Positions 23,700-36,107 of a stretch of 64,000 bases of DNA are shown piece after piece. The notes below the pieces were generated by a model. The model made no database searches and was not told the DNA's origin. It saw nothing but the letters and a program-made list of their open reading frames with translations. The stretch's first letter is position 1; the number at the start of each line of letters is the position of its first letter. The translations under genes were made by a program, and so were the position numbers. This stretch comes from Plasmopara viticola (Eukaryota > Oomycota > Peronosporomycetes > Peronosporales > Peronosporaceae), in assembly GCA_001695595.3 (NCBI GenBank), contig MBPM02000077.1, forward strand, positions 248,001 through 312,000, written 5' to 3'.

Positions 23700-24420
23700 T
23701 TAGGATCAGCATTAGTGCCTATGCTTCGTACATGAGAATTGGATTTGGGCGCTGAAGAAGGGATTCAATACAGCCGAATTCCAGTTGTGACGTAAACATC
23801 CACATAGCTTGAGTGGCGGTGATAGTGCATCGTCCACAGCATTTCGTTAGTCGTCTTTTGCTTTACTTTAAAAAAAATTCAAATAAATAAACCTTTTCGA
23901 CATTCTCTATGAGCGCTGGGACGACTGTGTCGAAGTGTAGAAATATTATTGCGTATGGATCGAAACAGCGAAGAGCCATACAAGCGGGCCCTAGCATGGA
24001 TTGCCCCTTTGCTTAGTGATTGACGTACTAGCTCACGTGCAGTGACAGGGTCCAACTCAGAGTTCCTTGGCTCAATGCTGACTATGACATTTACGGCATA
24101 CAGCAAATGTCGCTTTTTACGACCGCGGCTTAGTAATCTACATTCGAGCCCACGCGCAGTATTAGGGCCTCACCCATACTGGTTTGTCTTAGAGCCAGCC
24201 ATGTCAACAACGGCATGTAGCGAGTGTTGAACTTGTCATTGCACAACTGTTTGCATGACTCACCACGGGTCTTGCCCATACTGACCCGCTTAGCTTCACC
24301 AATTTCGTCACCGTCATGCAAAGAATGCTGCCATATACAAGTATTGCTCAGTGGTTTTTTTGCAACTCCAAGGTTTAAAGCTCTTGTTCCCGATACAATT
24401 TAGTAGTTTTTCGAAACGCT
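23700..24420 (-). pseudogene. Decayed coding relic of unknown identity, arm 3
   Basis: Copy of the relic at 590-1,450. The clearest open part (23,879-24,106, 75 codons) contains DPVTARELVRQSLSKG. Unrecognised. Confidence 0.28.
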
Positions 24421-26647
24421 GACCAACTCGATCGAGTGTTTGCGACAAAAGAGATTCTACTTTCTACCAGAGGAGAATTGAAGGATATGGTAGGGACAAA
24501 AGTAGTGGCTTCCAATCTTTCTGTCCTTCTATTAATCTAGGATAATAGCACCCTAGCCTAACCAACCCAAAGATATGGTCATACCTCGAATCCATGCTCA
24601 AGGCACAACAGTGCTTGACGCTATCAAGGGCGAGTATCTTCATTCATGAAATCGATAGGGATTCTAATATTGTGAAATCTGTTTCTATCGCTAATCGAAC
24701 GAAAAATTTCACCTTGGCATGCTCGTTGAAGCGCCGCATATACCTGTTTCTTTACGGTTGAATATTGCTCGTAATCGTCTAAAACCTCGAAGTCGACGGA
24801 AGAAAATTAAAGTTTTTAGTGCCCTTCGAGATTGCCATTGGATAGCTCGGAAGAATAATTTGTGTAATAGGAGACAGAGCCTATGGGGGATGTTACCTCA
24901 TTTCTCGCTGGTGCGTTTTTCTACCAGCATGACCCCCCTTACCTACTGACTTTCCGCAGCATCCTAGACGATTGATTGTCCGTACATTTATGCCCCTAAT
25001 ACCTTGGCATAGGGGGCACTCCAGCTGCAAGTAGACATCTATTAACGCCTACACGCTGACTTCCAGCTCTTATCATTATCGAAATGATGAGTGTCATCAA
25101 AACCAGCCTGCTCGATGGTCCCTAGCTTTTAAAAGTTCTTTCAACCTGTGCTACACAATTGTTTTAAGCAGCCATTGTACATTCACGGCCTCCTTAAACA
25201 TATTTGACTTTGTATGTGGCGCTTTTATTAAGTCGGCGCCCATGCATACTCTGTCGATTAGATAGTGACTTCTACTTTTCTTCTTTTGCCTAACAAAGAC
25301 TTTGCCGTTTGAGCCAGACAAATCCATCTTTCCTGAGTGGGCTTCAAGGAAGCGTGACTACAAATGGTACATACAGCTGGAAAACAAATTACACACGAAA
25401 AATCTTAGGTGCCATTTCGATTTTTTACACGTAAATTCCACTTGCGGACACTCCCAATGACCTTTTTTTTAAAGCCACTATCTACTGTTCTGTTCGCAAT
25501 GCGGGCATCATACTTTTTTTTCTCTATAGGACTTAAAGCAGAAAGCTAAGAAACATCTTTTAAGGTCATCAAGTGCGTCTTCAATTTGGGCGGACGTTGT
25601 TCAAAGTTATTGATGACCCCTTCACAGGACTATTTTCTAGTCATACGCATTACTAGTCATACGCACTATGCAATATTCTCTGTTAGCTTTCCGAAACTAG
25701 TACTATCGTTTGATTCATGCTCAAACCACCACGCACAGTACATGGAACACAAACTGGGATAGTGTTACTTGTAACACATTCTCAAAAAACTTCGGCCTTG
25801 CCTCCCGCTCAAAATGTATGATTCTAGCTCCCTCGTCTTTAAGCTATTACAAAGTTGGCTGTGGCCAACTTCAGCCGCCACGTGACCACCCGCATTACTG
25901 GTAAGGTGTAGCTCGGGACTATGTTTTGAGTGAGACTCGCATGCCTTGATGTTGCACTGCATCTTCTCATACCGGGCACAAAATGATAGGTGCGCCAACA
26001 TTGTTTTAGGAAAGTCGATGGTGGACGCCAACCTATGCCTTTTCGGAATCGTGAACGATTCAATTTTTTGATTTTTTCTATAAAACAAATTACCTATTTA
26101 TAGGCACATAACAGCACTAAATCTTATTAGACAAAGGCAACCGCATGTTTAATCCGGTCCATCACATTTCTGACGATTGTAAAGTCAAGTTATGTATGTT
26201 GTAAGGAATATGAAAGATTTGAGGAACGATTTCATCCACTAATCTTGTGATTTCATAGCTAGCAGAATTCTTGGATGTCTAAGCCCATTCATTTAAAGAG
26301 GTTGTTAAGTTCGTCAATGCGCGCAACACATTGTAAAGTGCAAGCTTAGATATTAGGTACTTTCGGAAACCTACGTGCACATGCTGCGTAATGATAGGGC
26401 TACCCCGCTTACAAATACATTATTCTGCTTCAAAAAAATACAAAGATATACACAATAACAATAATGTGCAGCAGTTCTCTTTCTGACGCTTTGCTTGAGA
26501 AGCCGCATTCTTAAGCAGTTTTATGCTTTCCCTAATTATACTTGCGGGAGCAGGGGCTTAAGACATCATCTTTCTCTGGCGACACATAAGCGCGTGCTGC
26601 CGTTTATCTTATTAAGCTAAATGCAAACTCAAGACGTATGAGCTCCG

Positions 26648-26770
26648 GACAGTCCATTGGTATTGATAAAATTCGTAAAGTAGCCGACGTATTAGCGTGA
26701 TCTTGACTTTTTGGCAGATCTTAAAGATTCTCACATACTTCGTATTCACTCGTACATGCGGGACCACCGA
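26648..26770 (-). pseudogene. Possible integrase zinc-binding relic, arm 3
   Basis: The minus strand reads KYVRIFKICQKVKITLIRR and a YQYQW-like end without a stop. One cysteine of the arm 1 version is replaced by phenylalanine. Confidence 0.27.
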
Positions 26771-28209
26771 TATATTGTAAGCAATGTTAACATCATGTGA
26801 CTTCAGAAGTATATTAAACTACAGGCTTAAGTCTTTCAGATAAATGACTTGAAGAATTTGTAAGATGCATTTTTTGGTCAAGCAGATTGTGTGCCCACTC
26901 ATAAAATACAATTGCGATAGCTGTCGATAGATTAGGCACTTGACTCGAGCAACTCTGCCTGTGACAACTATTTGCCCGGAATGAATTATTTTTTCGGTAG
27001 TTTTTATTGTTGACGAATCCAGTCATTAATGGAGCTTCATTCCTACTCAAATGGGTCACATTATAATCCGGCTCGCGTGAAAACGTACCAACAATCATGT
27101 AAACTTCGTTGGGCTTGAAATCAAAAGGTGTATGTTCAAGCAGGACCTCAGCTCATTGGGAACAAAAAACCATCACAATTTTTCGCTCGGAAGCTCGAAA
27201 AGTCGATGCGGGTGCAATAAAAGCTCCCAACAGGGTCATTAATTATCATTTCGGCGAAATGGGCGTTCATGAGCTCACAATAATTGGATACTTTCTGGTG
27301 ACACAGTATCTTGTGTCTGACACGTGCTCAACCTCATATCTTTTCATCTCTCCTGTGAAAGCTAGTACAAACTTCAGCACGTGAGCTTCATTGTAACGGT
27401 GCAGCGTACGCTGTCTTAAGCCTTATTGACGACATCTTTGTCACCTCTGAGTTGTTTTCGACTTTCGATGTTGGCAATAATCTCAGACCTTAAAAACTCG
27501 TTAATGAATTGCATCCAAACAAAGCACACCATTCCGCGATAGGGAGGTCAATTAAACGATCAAATAGCCTTGCAGGTCTCCCTGTCAATATACTATTATC
27601 TCGAATTATCTAAGGAGCAATTTTGTTTTGCACTGTCGTTCTTTTCTGGTAAAGTTATGCTTGTACTTTTTGCTACTCAATCAAGTGCCTGTGATATCCA
27701 CTGCAACTGCGAACATTGTCACGGTCGGATCCGTTGATTCGGGTTCAGTATCAATAGGCTTGATCATTATCGAGCGAAGTAGCACCCTTTGCTTTTGCTG
27801 CGCTAAGGAAAAGGACAAGAGCTGGGTAGTAAATCTTTGTATCACCCAAAACTTGTGAAGGTTTTCGGGTAACAGTTGGGCTCTCAAGCAAAGAAATCAC
27901 CTGGTCGACAGTACGGAAAAGCTCCTTTTTAGCAAGAAAGAAATGGCGGGTATGCGGTCGGTACACATCATAAGAGCGTAGCCCCTGAGTGCTTGACAAC
28001 TCTTCAGCGGAGGACTGCTACTTGTACACGCAATTGGACGAGGGTTTGAATGACGTCTTAAGTAATCATTAATTCTTTAGTGTCGAGAAATTTTGCGAGC
28101 CGGGTCAGCCAAAGCAATTGCTGAAAGAAAGCAGCGGAAGAAAGTTTTATAGTCAGAAAAGACCTGGCTGTGAAACGTGAGGAAATAATAATACAGAGTT
28201 ATTGACATA

Positions 28210-28299
28210 GACAATTATGACTTGCTTCTGGGCATGCCATGGGTAGAAGGACACAAGCCCTGGATCGATAGGCGGGGAAAGACCATAGGTTTTTTTCCG
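28210..28299 (+). pseudogene. Gypsy-type protease/RT-linker relic, arm 3
   Basis: The plus strand reads YDLLLGMPWVEGHKPWIDR then RGKTIGF, the best preserved of the four copies of this motif, and without an internal stop. Confidence 0.47.
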
Positions 28300-29775
28300 C
28301 CCAATCTCAATTCGGCGTTTAAAAGTTGCACACACGTTAGGTGTACGGCTTTTTCAATTTGAACGTCTGGGGAAGTATACGCGCAAAATAAATTAAAGGG
28401 AGTTACTATAAATACTGATGACTCCACAAAAGCAAATTTGGTGACACCTTTCAAGTTAATGTTAGCGGACAATCAACTTCCGCTGGCAGCACCGGCTACC
28501 AAAGGTCTCGAGATAGGGATATGACCGTGGGTAACATACCTCAACCAACTGCAGGTTGAAAAAGTCGGTCAGCGGCTAACCTATATTACGTTAGACACAG
28601 TAGGCCCCGGGTCTTTAATGACAAGTAGCCATCCATACAAGGAATTGATGAGGAGCAAATTGCACGGATTTGTTCTCCGCATCAAAAGCATGTAGATTTG
28701 CCTCCTTCATCGCCTTTCGCCTGCACCTTAAAGAACTCCATGTCAGCAAACCTACCTTTAGGCTTTCCATGATCAAGACTTGCTCAGATGGTACACCATC
28801 ATTAGCCTATTACATGTACAAAGCTCACGCGTGTCCTGCTTGCGAACTGATTGGTATGGATACTAGCAGAAATTAAAGCACGTTAAGAGAATTCCAAATC
28901 GTACTTTGCGTGTTTTTATGAAATAAAATGCTTGCATAAGGTGCTATAATTAATAGTACCGTAACCCCTTGAACTCAAATGGAGTTTTTTTATATTACCT
29001 CAGCTGTGTAAGAAAATCGGATAACGAATACAAACAAATGCTATCGCAAACCATCCACAACCACATAATTTTCGTTCTAACAAACCATTTGTAGGCAAAC
29101 TACTGGCCAGTGCATCGCTTCTTTCACTGTCTAATTTTGGGGTCAAATGCTATAAAATTGAGTTTCATCGTGATCCCCGAGAACACAACCTGCACGACTT
29201 ACCAACACTCAGCCTCGACATATTAATCCGTATTTACACATCTTGCACTTCTTAATCACGCGACATGCTACTCTCTCTGGCTTGAACCTTTTCCACACGA
29301 GCTAAAAGCGCATTGTATCTAAATACCCCGACAATTGGCATGATCGTCTTTCTGACAAAAAGTGCAACAGAATGACGCACTAAAAGTGGCAACTCGTGGA
29401 CTTGCTCAAAACACCGAATATACTCCACCCATTTTCGATCTAGAAATAGTAAGGATTGGGTACCACACAAATACTTGTCCCAGAGAATGTCAATCTCCAT
29501 CGCTACCGTTCGATAGGTGACGGTTCCACGATCGCTCCGCAGAGGTGTGATCTTTTATAAACGACGACTTCATGCGCATGTCTTTCAATGAGGGACGGGC
29601 TTAAGGTATTCGGAAAGGCACCATGAAAGACGCAGAAATAGATAGACGATGATATCCCACGTACGCCGTCGTCAAGCTACAGCGTGGAATTTACTCACCG
29701 CGACAACTTGACTTATTTGTTTTAATTCTCATCGAAGTCGCATTACTTTGTGGTTCATTTAAAACAATGAAAAGG

Positions 29776-29921
29776 TGTTCACGTTACACCGCTGAATGCA
29801 TGTTGAACAGGTGGATGGCTTCACAGTAATTACAAGTACGTCACAATTAGTAATTACATATGGTAGCCGTTCATTGGTCAGGATAAATATATTCACCTCG
29901 GTTTCGACTTTCTTCTCAACA
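29776..29921 (+). repeat. Left LTR of Copia element 1
   Basis: 146 bp, TGTT…AACA. Contains a TATA-like AAATATATTC about 35 bases before its end. Near-identical to 34,081-34,225. Confidence 0.93.
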
Positions 29922-29969
29922 GGTTAATAGCCGCAAACAACAGCCTCGCATCACCACACCGTCACCGCC

Positions 29970-31757
29970 ATGACTACCAAGCGCACCGAAGTCCTCCTAG
30001 GAGATGGTAACTTTTACCGTTGGGAGTTCAACATGAGAATGGCCCTCGCAAGAAAAGGGCTTCTGGGACACATTATGGGCGCGAAGGGCGAGGGCAAAAT
30101 AACGGAGACGTGGCTCGTGAATGACTCCAAGGCATTGGGTATAATTGCCCAGGACGTCGAGATACAACACCAGACCAAGATACGGTCTGCTACTCGTGCC
30201 TTGGAGGCATGGGGAACGCTTCGCGATTTCTACCATCGTTTTACTCTACACAACCGTGTCAAGATGACACGGCGCCTTCATGAGTTTAAGATGGAGAGTG
30301 GCACTCGCATGGTGGAACATCTGGACGCATTCGATGAGCTGGTCGTGGGGCTCCAGATGACGGGAGATCCGGTGGATGAATCAAAACAGCTAGCGGTGCT
30401 TCTGAGCAGCTTGCCCGCGGAATATGAGATAATATCTTCTATCGTGGAGAACGCCAAAGACATCACTCTGATCGAAGTCAAGGAGAAGCTGTTGAAAGAG
30501 TCAGACAGACTACAGAAGAAGGAAGCAAGTGAGAAAGCGTTTCGAGCCACAGACAATGGTGGACGGATCAAGGGCAGACGAGGAAGTGGCCGCAAGATTT
30601 ACGCGCCACGCAAGGGTGGCGGTTTTCGGGGAAAATGCTTTAATTGTGACCAGACTGGTCAAATGAAACGGGACTGTCCAGCTGCTGAGAACCGTTCCAG
30701 AAACCGTTATAGCGGTAATGATGCAGTGTTTGCTGTGGGGAATGAGCAATCAGTAAGCTGGCTGATCGACAGTGGTGCGACGTCACACATGACCCCTCAC
30801 CGAAGTGACTTGATCGATTTCAAGCAACTTAAAGACGACATCAAGGTAACAATTGCAGATGGCAGAAAGTTACGCGTCGAAGGAGCTGGAACGGTGAAGC
30901 TTATTGGCTTAGATGGAAGACGCATATCGATGATGGAAGTGCTGCTTATCCCTGGACTTGACAGACGTCTACTGTCGGTGGGAAAGCTTGCCGAACGTGG
31001 ACTAAGTTTGGAGTTTCAGCGTGCTTTGTGCATCATTTGGGACAAGAACGAAGCTTTGGTAACTGGGAATAGAAATGGGAAAGCTCACACACTGAATTGT
31101 CAGCAAGAGGAGGCACGATTGGTGCAATACTCGGGAGCTGATAGTCAGTGGGAGCTATGGCACGCTCGTATGGGACATCCAAGTGAGGACGTTTTAGTGA
31201 AGACTATGCGATCCACAGAAGGTATTCCTGCGCTAAAACAAGGTATCAAGACCCTGTGTGGTGGATGCATGAAGGGCAAGCAGACGATGGAAGCCTTTCC
31301 AGGACGCTCCATGACAAAGACATCACGTGTATTGGAATTAGTTCACACAGACGTGATGGGACCCATGAAGACACTTTCAAAAGGAGGTGCTAAATACATT
31401 TTGACGTTTGTGGATGATTATTCACGATATGTGGTGGCTTACTTTCTGGCAAAGAAGAGTGAAGTTGCCGACAAGATCAAGATGTTCAAAGCACTGCATG
31501 AGAATCAGTGGGGAACCCGCATCAAGTGCCTGCGTTCGGACAACGGAACGGAGTTCGTCAACAAGCCAGTTACGGACTTATGTCAGCGGAACGGTATCAC
31601 ACATCAGCGTACAGTTCCATACAGTCCCCAACAAAATGGAATTGCAGAACGAATGAACCGTACGATAATGGAAAAGACACGGAGCATGCTACACTACAAG
31701 TGTGTTCCGACATGTTGGTGGGCAGAGGCAGTAAGCACTGCGGTGTACCTGATTTAA
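29970..31757 (+). pseudogene. Copia 1 gag-protease-integrase portion
   Basis: 595 codons from an ATG 48 bases after the left LTR. Gag (residues about 10-190, UBN2 type) is followed by a basic linker and a zinc knuckle at 223-236 in which the histidine of CCHC is replaced by glutamine (CX2CX4QX4C). The protease has DSGATSH at 267-273. Integrase shows the HHCC finger (H398, H403, C430, C433) and the catalytic triad D461, D524 and E560 in DDX35E spacing, with PQQNGIAER around the last. The frame stops at 31,755-31,757 inside integrase, where homology continues in another frame from about 31,760. A one-base change of frame there is the likely lesion. Confidence 0.9.
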
Positions 31758-31773
31758 CCGCTCTCCTAATACA

Positions 31774-33390
31774 ATGCACCCAAATAACACCCCATATGAA
31801 CTGGGATTTAAGATGAAGCCTCGGATGGATCATCTTAGGGTGTTTGTGTCTCATGGATATGCTCACGTTGATCAAGTGAAGAGGACGAAGCTCGAAGCCA
31901 AAAGCTTCAAGTGCATGTTCCTTGGTTATACCGAAGACACCAAGGGATACCGAGTCTACGATTTGGAGAAAGACAAGATGTCAGTATCACGGTCGGTGAA
32001 GCTGGACGAGCGTGAAGTGGGCGGCATTTATGAGACACACCCGCCCAAACAAATAAAAGTAATACACGTTACCAAAGACAACGATGAAAGTGCTGTGTCC
32101 GGGCCGACGGAACACCAACAAGATCAAGATGAACTTATGGAGTGTGAAGGAGAAGATGAAATTCCAGATGCTCCAATGAATGAGGAGGAGTCCGCCACAA
32201 ATGCGTCAAGGGTCGAGATGCTTCGATTTCCGACCTCAGTACACTCTGAACTGACAGAGTACAGAACTCCAACACTGGATGCACAGGAAGATCGATTGGT
32301 ATTTCGACCGCAAGTGGAACGTTCAAGGCGTACATATGAACCAATGTTGTTGCTGGAAAACGGATCAGATGTCGATGAAAGTCTGGGAGGAAGCGAAGGA
32401 CCACTATCTCCAAAGCGTGCAAGGATTAATGAAGACGGCCTGATAGCTGAAGCTATTCTCGCTTACGCTGTGAGTGTTGGTGAAAAATCAGACTTGCCTA
32501 CCACGTATGCGCAGGCAATGTCTAGTGACGAGGCAGAACAGTGGCGACAAGCGATGGACGCCGAATTACAGTCGCATCACAAAAACAAAACATGGACACT
32601 CGTTCCACGAGAATCAATTGGACGTACGATTGAATTTCGCTGGTTTTTTGCTAAGAAGCGTGACCAGAATGGATGTGTTGTGCGCTACAAAGCACGATTG
32701 GTGGCTAAAGGTTTCAAGCAGAAATACGGCGTGGATTTCTTCGAGACTTACTCTCCAGTGGCCAACATGAACTCAATTCGAGTTGTACTCGCAGTGTGTG
32801 CGGTATTAGGCTACAAAATGGAACAGCTGGACGTCGACACCGCCTTTCTCAACAGTGTACTGTCGGATCGTGTTCACATGGAAGTTCCAATTGGTGTTAA
32901 GGGAGCTCAAGGATTTGCGTGTCAGTTGAACAAAGCTATATATGGTCTCAAGCAAGCTGCAAGCGCTTGGAACAAGACGATCGACCACGTCTTCAAGAAG
33001 AACGATTTTAAAAGTTGTGGAGCGGATCAATGCGTCTACGTGAAGAAAGTGGTGGAAGGTTTTGTGTACGTATGTCTTTATGTCGATGATATGATCATTG
33101 CAGCCAAGACGAGCGACGAGATTCTAGAGGTCAAGGGGATGCTTAAAAGTATTTTCAAGATGAAGGATCTCGGTATGGCGAAGTTCATCTTGGGCATGGA
33201 GATCGACCACGACATGACAGCTTCCACACTAATGATCAAGCAAACACGCTACATTAGCGACGTGGGTGAGCGATTTGGACAGAAAAACGCCAAGAACGTC
33301 GACAATCCGTGTATGTGGTGTCAACATCACAGTCATCAAGTACAGAAGCTGAGCGTTCAGAGATGCAGTCAAGACCATACCGCTCACTAA
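31774..33390 (+). pseudogene. Copia 1 integrase end and reverse transcriptase
   Basis: 538 codons in the next frame, beginning within integrase homology. An acidic linker (about 90-160) precedes the RVT_2-type reverse transcriptase, which starts near residue 270 (KTWTLVPR) and has DVDTAFLN and the YVDD active site. The reading leaves the Copia homology near 33,310, where the RNase H frame takes over, so a second frame change lies there. Confidence 0.9.
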
Positions 33391-34061
33391 TTGGATGTCT
33401 GCTATATGTTACAACTTGCACTCGGCCGGACGTCGCATACATCGTGACACAACTGTCTCGATTTCCCGAAAATCCGGGGTTACCACATTGGAACGCCGCA
33501 ATTCGTGTATTGCGCTACTTAAATTCGACACGTCATCATGGGATCGTTTACCAAAGAGAAACGGGAAAGGTGATTGTTGAAGCTTTTTCGGATGCTGACT
33601 GGGGTAGCAACACCGATGACAGACGGTCTGTCTCAGGTGTGTTGATCAACATTGGTAAAGCTCCAATTGTATTCAAGTCCAAGTGTCATTGAACCGTTGC
33701 ACTAAGTTCCGCAGAAGCAGAGTATATGGCGCTCAGCTTCTGCACACAAGAAGTACTTTGGGCGCGCGCAATGCTCAAGGACATGGGTCAAGAACAAGTG
33801 GGAGGCACGCAAATATGGGAAGACAATCAAGGTGCGATAGCTTTGGCAAACAACGCGGGCTACCACGCACGTACAAAGCACGTGGACATCAGACATCACT
33901 TTACTCGGGAGAACGTTCAGCATGGATTACTCAAGACTGGCTACATTGATACAAGGAGTCAGCTTGCAGATATGGTAACCTAGGCGCTTGGAACCAAGAT
34001 GCTGAAGTATCTGCGCGAAGCCTCCGGAATTAAGACCAAGTCAGCAAAAAAGGACACATAG
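33309..34061 (+). pseudogene. Copia 1 RT end and RNase H
   Basis: The third frame segment carries the connection (RPDVAYIVTQLSRF) and RNase H (EAFSDADWGSNTDDRRS). It is interrupted by TGA at 33,690-33,692 and by TAG at 33,981-33,983 within the conserved QLADM-x-T end, and stops at 34,059-34,061. Conserved peptides (LSSAEAEYMAL, TKHVDIRHHF) are readable on both sides of the stops. Confidence 0.88.
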
Positions 34062-34080
34062 CATTATCGGTGAGTGGGAG

Positions 34081-34225
34081 TGTTAACGTTACACCGCTGA
34101 ATGCATGTTGAACAGGTGGATGTCTTCACAGTAATTACAAGTACGTCACAATTAGTAATTACATGTGGTAGCCGTTCATTGGTCAGGATAAATATATTCA
34201 CTTCGGTTTCACTTTCTTCTCAACA
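34081..34225 (+). repeat. Right LTR of Copia element 1
   Basis: 145 bp, TGTT…AACA, followed directly by the AAAGG duplication. About 97% identical to the left LTR by eye. Confidence 0.93.
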
Positions 34226-34619
34226 AAAGGTCGATTTAAGCCAAGGTAATCGATCAACCATCGATAGACCGACGCACTGTACCAGCTGTTTTGTTACCAG
34301 CGCGGTAAGGCACTAAGGCTTTACAGTGGTAGGTAAATGGGCTATCCACCTGAGTATGCATAGAAAAGGTCATCCGGTAGCTTATTATAGTACACATATG
34401 CTGTAAACGGGGTGTATCTTTCTCACTCGATCGGGATAGCAGATGGGGATACCAAATTAGTCATCTTCAAAAGCACCGTCGTCCTTCGTAATGACTCAAT
34501 AGTTAAAGGAGAAGAAGCGACATGGTCGTTGAGATTTCAAACAAGAACTACCTCAACTCCCGTGACTGTGATTGGGTCATCTTTCTGAAAGAAATAAAGC
34601 CTCGGGGACACAAGTTCTA

Positions 34620-34895
34620 TCACAAATAAAGAAACGGAAAGTCTGTATCCAAATAGCGGATAATTATTTGACCGCAGTACAGTCTGAACGGGCCCGCCTT
34701 ATAGAGCCAGCAACTTAGAAAAGGCATGGCAGGCTCTATAAATTTGACGTCAACGTCGTATAAAGAGCGCACGTCAAACCAATAGATGGTCCCACACAGT
34801 CTCTCAACACTCTCCATCGGCGCCATCTGTATATACAAATACAATAGACCTATCGTACTTGCTAATAGTAGCATAATAACAGCTGTGAGAAGCAC
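34620..34895 (-). pseudogene. Divergent small frame with hydrophobic N terminus, upstream of FYVE copy 3
   Basis: A 91-codon frame starting MLLTAVIMLLLASTIGLLYL, a likely signal anchor or transmembrane segment, and diverging from FYVE copy 3. Of the three versions of this region it is the one where the hydrophobic start and the following part are in one frame. Its counterparts in arms 1 and 2 are frame-broken. No family recognised; it could be a small membrane protein or a chance frame. Confidence 0.3.
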
Positions 34896-34932
34896 ACAGA
34901 ATCGGTTGTCAGGTCATGAGGTTTCGTTCATC

Positions 34933-34947
34933 GCTCATTCCACAACT
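34933..34947 (+). promoter_or_regulatory. Oomycete Initiator-type core promoter, FYVE copy 3
   Basis: GCTCATTCCACAACT, identical to the elements of copies 1 and 2, 23 bases upstream of the ATG at 34,971. Confidence 0.8.
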
Positions 34948-34970
34948 AGATTGCTGACTGAAAATTGAGC

Positions 34971-36107
34971 ATGAATGACCAACGCTTTATCATCAACCCA
35001 TTTGGGCAGCTGGTACTCACTCCAGTGGCTTGTACCAAACTTGTGGAGATCACGGACGAGATCATTATGGCCAAGTTTGAAGAGTACGAAGAATATTTAA
35101 ATATTAATAAAGAAGTCGATCTCCAACGTTGGAAAAAACATTCCAATTCGGGACTGACAACGACGTACCTCGAGCGCAAGTATCAAAACCCCGACTCAAA
35201 ATTGCCACAATTGCTAATGGTGGGCCCCCTTCCTGGCACACTTGATGAAAACATGTTTGGACTTGTCAACCCTACCATCGAGTTCATGCGAATCAAGTCG
35301 TCGTACTTGAATGATTTTAACGCTGCCGCTGTCCTCGCCACGATCCTCGAGCCGACAGTCGAAGATCCGTTTCGCTCCGTGGTGGTCAAGTGGATGGAGA
35401 TCGACATTCCGTTAGCATCCCTTGGGCTTGTCCGGAATCGCGACTATGTGTACATTGAGAGTACCGGTATTCTTCACCTACAGAATGGCGAGCGCGTTGG
35501 ATATCATTTACTCCACTCGGTTACTTTTCCTGAAGTACACGAATTACCGAATCGAGTACGCGGTCACATGTCGTTCTGTGGTATTTTTCACCAGGAAGGA
35601 CCGGATCGAACCGACTGCCGTGGTACCGGTATTTTAAATCCCGGTGGGGATATGATTCGTGCCATGGCCGTGATGGGAATGGTTCAGGCGACAATGGCTG
35701 GTGTCAAGTACTCGTACTGTGGTCAGATGAAGAAACTCGCGTGGTTACTCGAGCAAAGGCAAGGGGACGGTCGTGAGAGGGGGACACCAGCCTATAAGCC
35801 GAATTGTGTGACGTGTGCGAAGGCTGTTTCCACGTCAAAGCTTCGTGGCGCAACGACTTGCAAGCTTTGCTTTGGTGCAGTGTGCAGTGCGTGTAAGATT
35901 CTGAAAAAATTGAGCTTTATCACCCCCGACTTGACCCTGTTGCAACGCAAAGTTCACTTTTGTGTCAAGTGCATGGTACGGGCAACGCAAATGGATACAC
36001 AAGAAGTAGCCCGAGAGCAATTGCATAAGAAGAACGGCTCGCTCACGTGGCAAGGCTTGTCAATGGCATCCGATAGTACGTGCTCAGAGAGCATGATGAC
36101 TTGGTAA
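34971..36107 (+). CDS. START-like / FYVE-type zinc finger protein, copy 3
   Basis: Intact, 378 residues from the ATG at 34,971. An upstream TTG would add two residues, but the ATG aligns with copies 1 and 2 and has the correct Inr spacing. Domains are as in copy 1: START-like about 20-250 and a four-pair CxxC finger at 279-334. Private changes include K57N, V81L and S105F, and the finger linker reads KAVSTSK. It shares D3, I45, T65, L256 and D266 with copy 2. The Copia element lies 0.75 kb upstream and leaves the core promoter untouched. Confidence 0.85.
   Translation: MNDQRFIINPFGQLVLTPVACTKLVEITDEIIMAKFEEYEEYLNINKEVDLQRWKKHSNSGLTTTYLERKYQNPDSKLPQLLMVGPLPGTLDENMFGLVNPTIEFMRIKSSYLNDFNAAAVLATILEPTVEDPFRSVVVKWMEIDIPLASLGLVRNRDYVYIESTGILHLQNGERVGYHLLHSVTFPEVHELPNRVRGHMSFCGIFHQEGPDRTDCRGTGILNPGGDMIRAMAVMGMVQATMAGVKYSYCGQMKKLAWLLEQRQGDGRERGTPAYKPNCVTCAKAVSTSKLRGATTCKLCFGAVCSACKILKKLSFITPDLTLLQRKVHFCVKCMVRATQMDTQEVAREQLHKKNGSLTWQGLSMASDSTCSESMMTW

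Larger units (their letters stand above)
29776..34225 (+). mobile_element. Ty1/Copia LTR retrotransposon, complete but with a broken ORF
   Basis: About 4.45 kb flanked by a 5 bp target-site duplication AAAGG (29,771-29,775 and 34,226-34,230). The uninterrupted site is visible in arm 1 at 7,394-7,398. LTRs of 146 and 145 bp begin TGTT and end AACA and differ by about four substitutions and one indel. Domain order is gag, zinc knuckle, protease, integrase, reverse transcriptase, RNase H, which is Copia. After the left LTR, GGTTAATAGCC resembles a primer-binding site for the initiator tRNA-Met anticodon arm, with mismatches. A purine-rich GGTGAGTGGGAG precedes the right LTR. Two frame changes and two in-frame stops make it non-autonomous as it stands. 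Confidence 0.95.

Noticed and set aside
34965..34970. An upstream TTG start for FYVE copy 3
   Set aside because: The ATG six bases later aligns with the other copies and keeps the Inr spacing.
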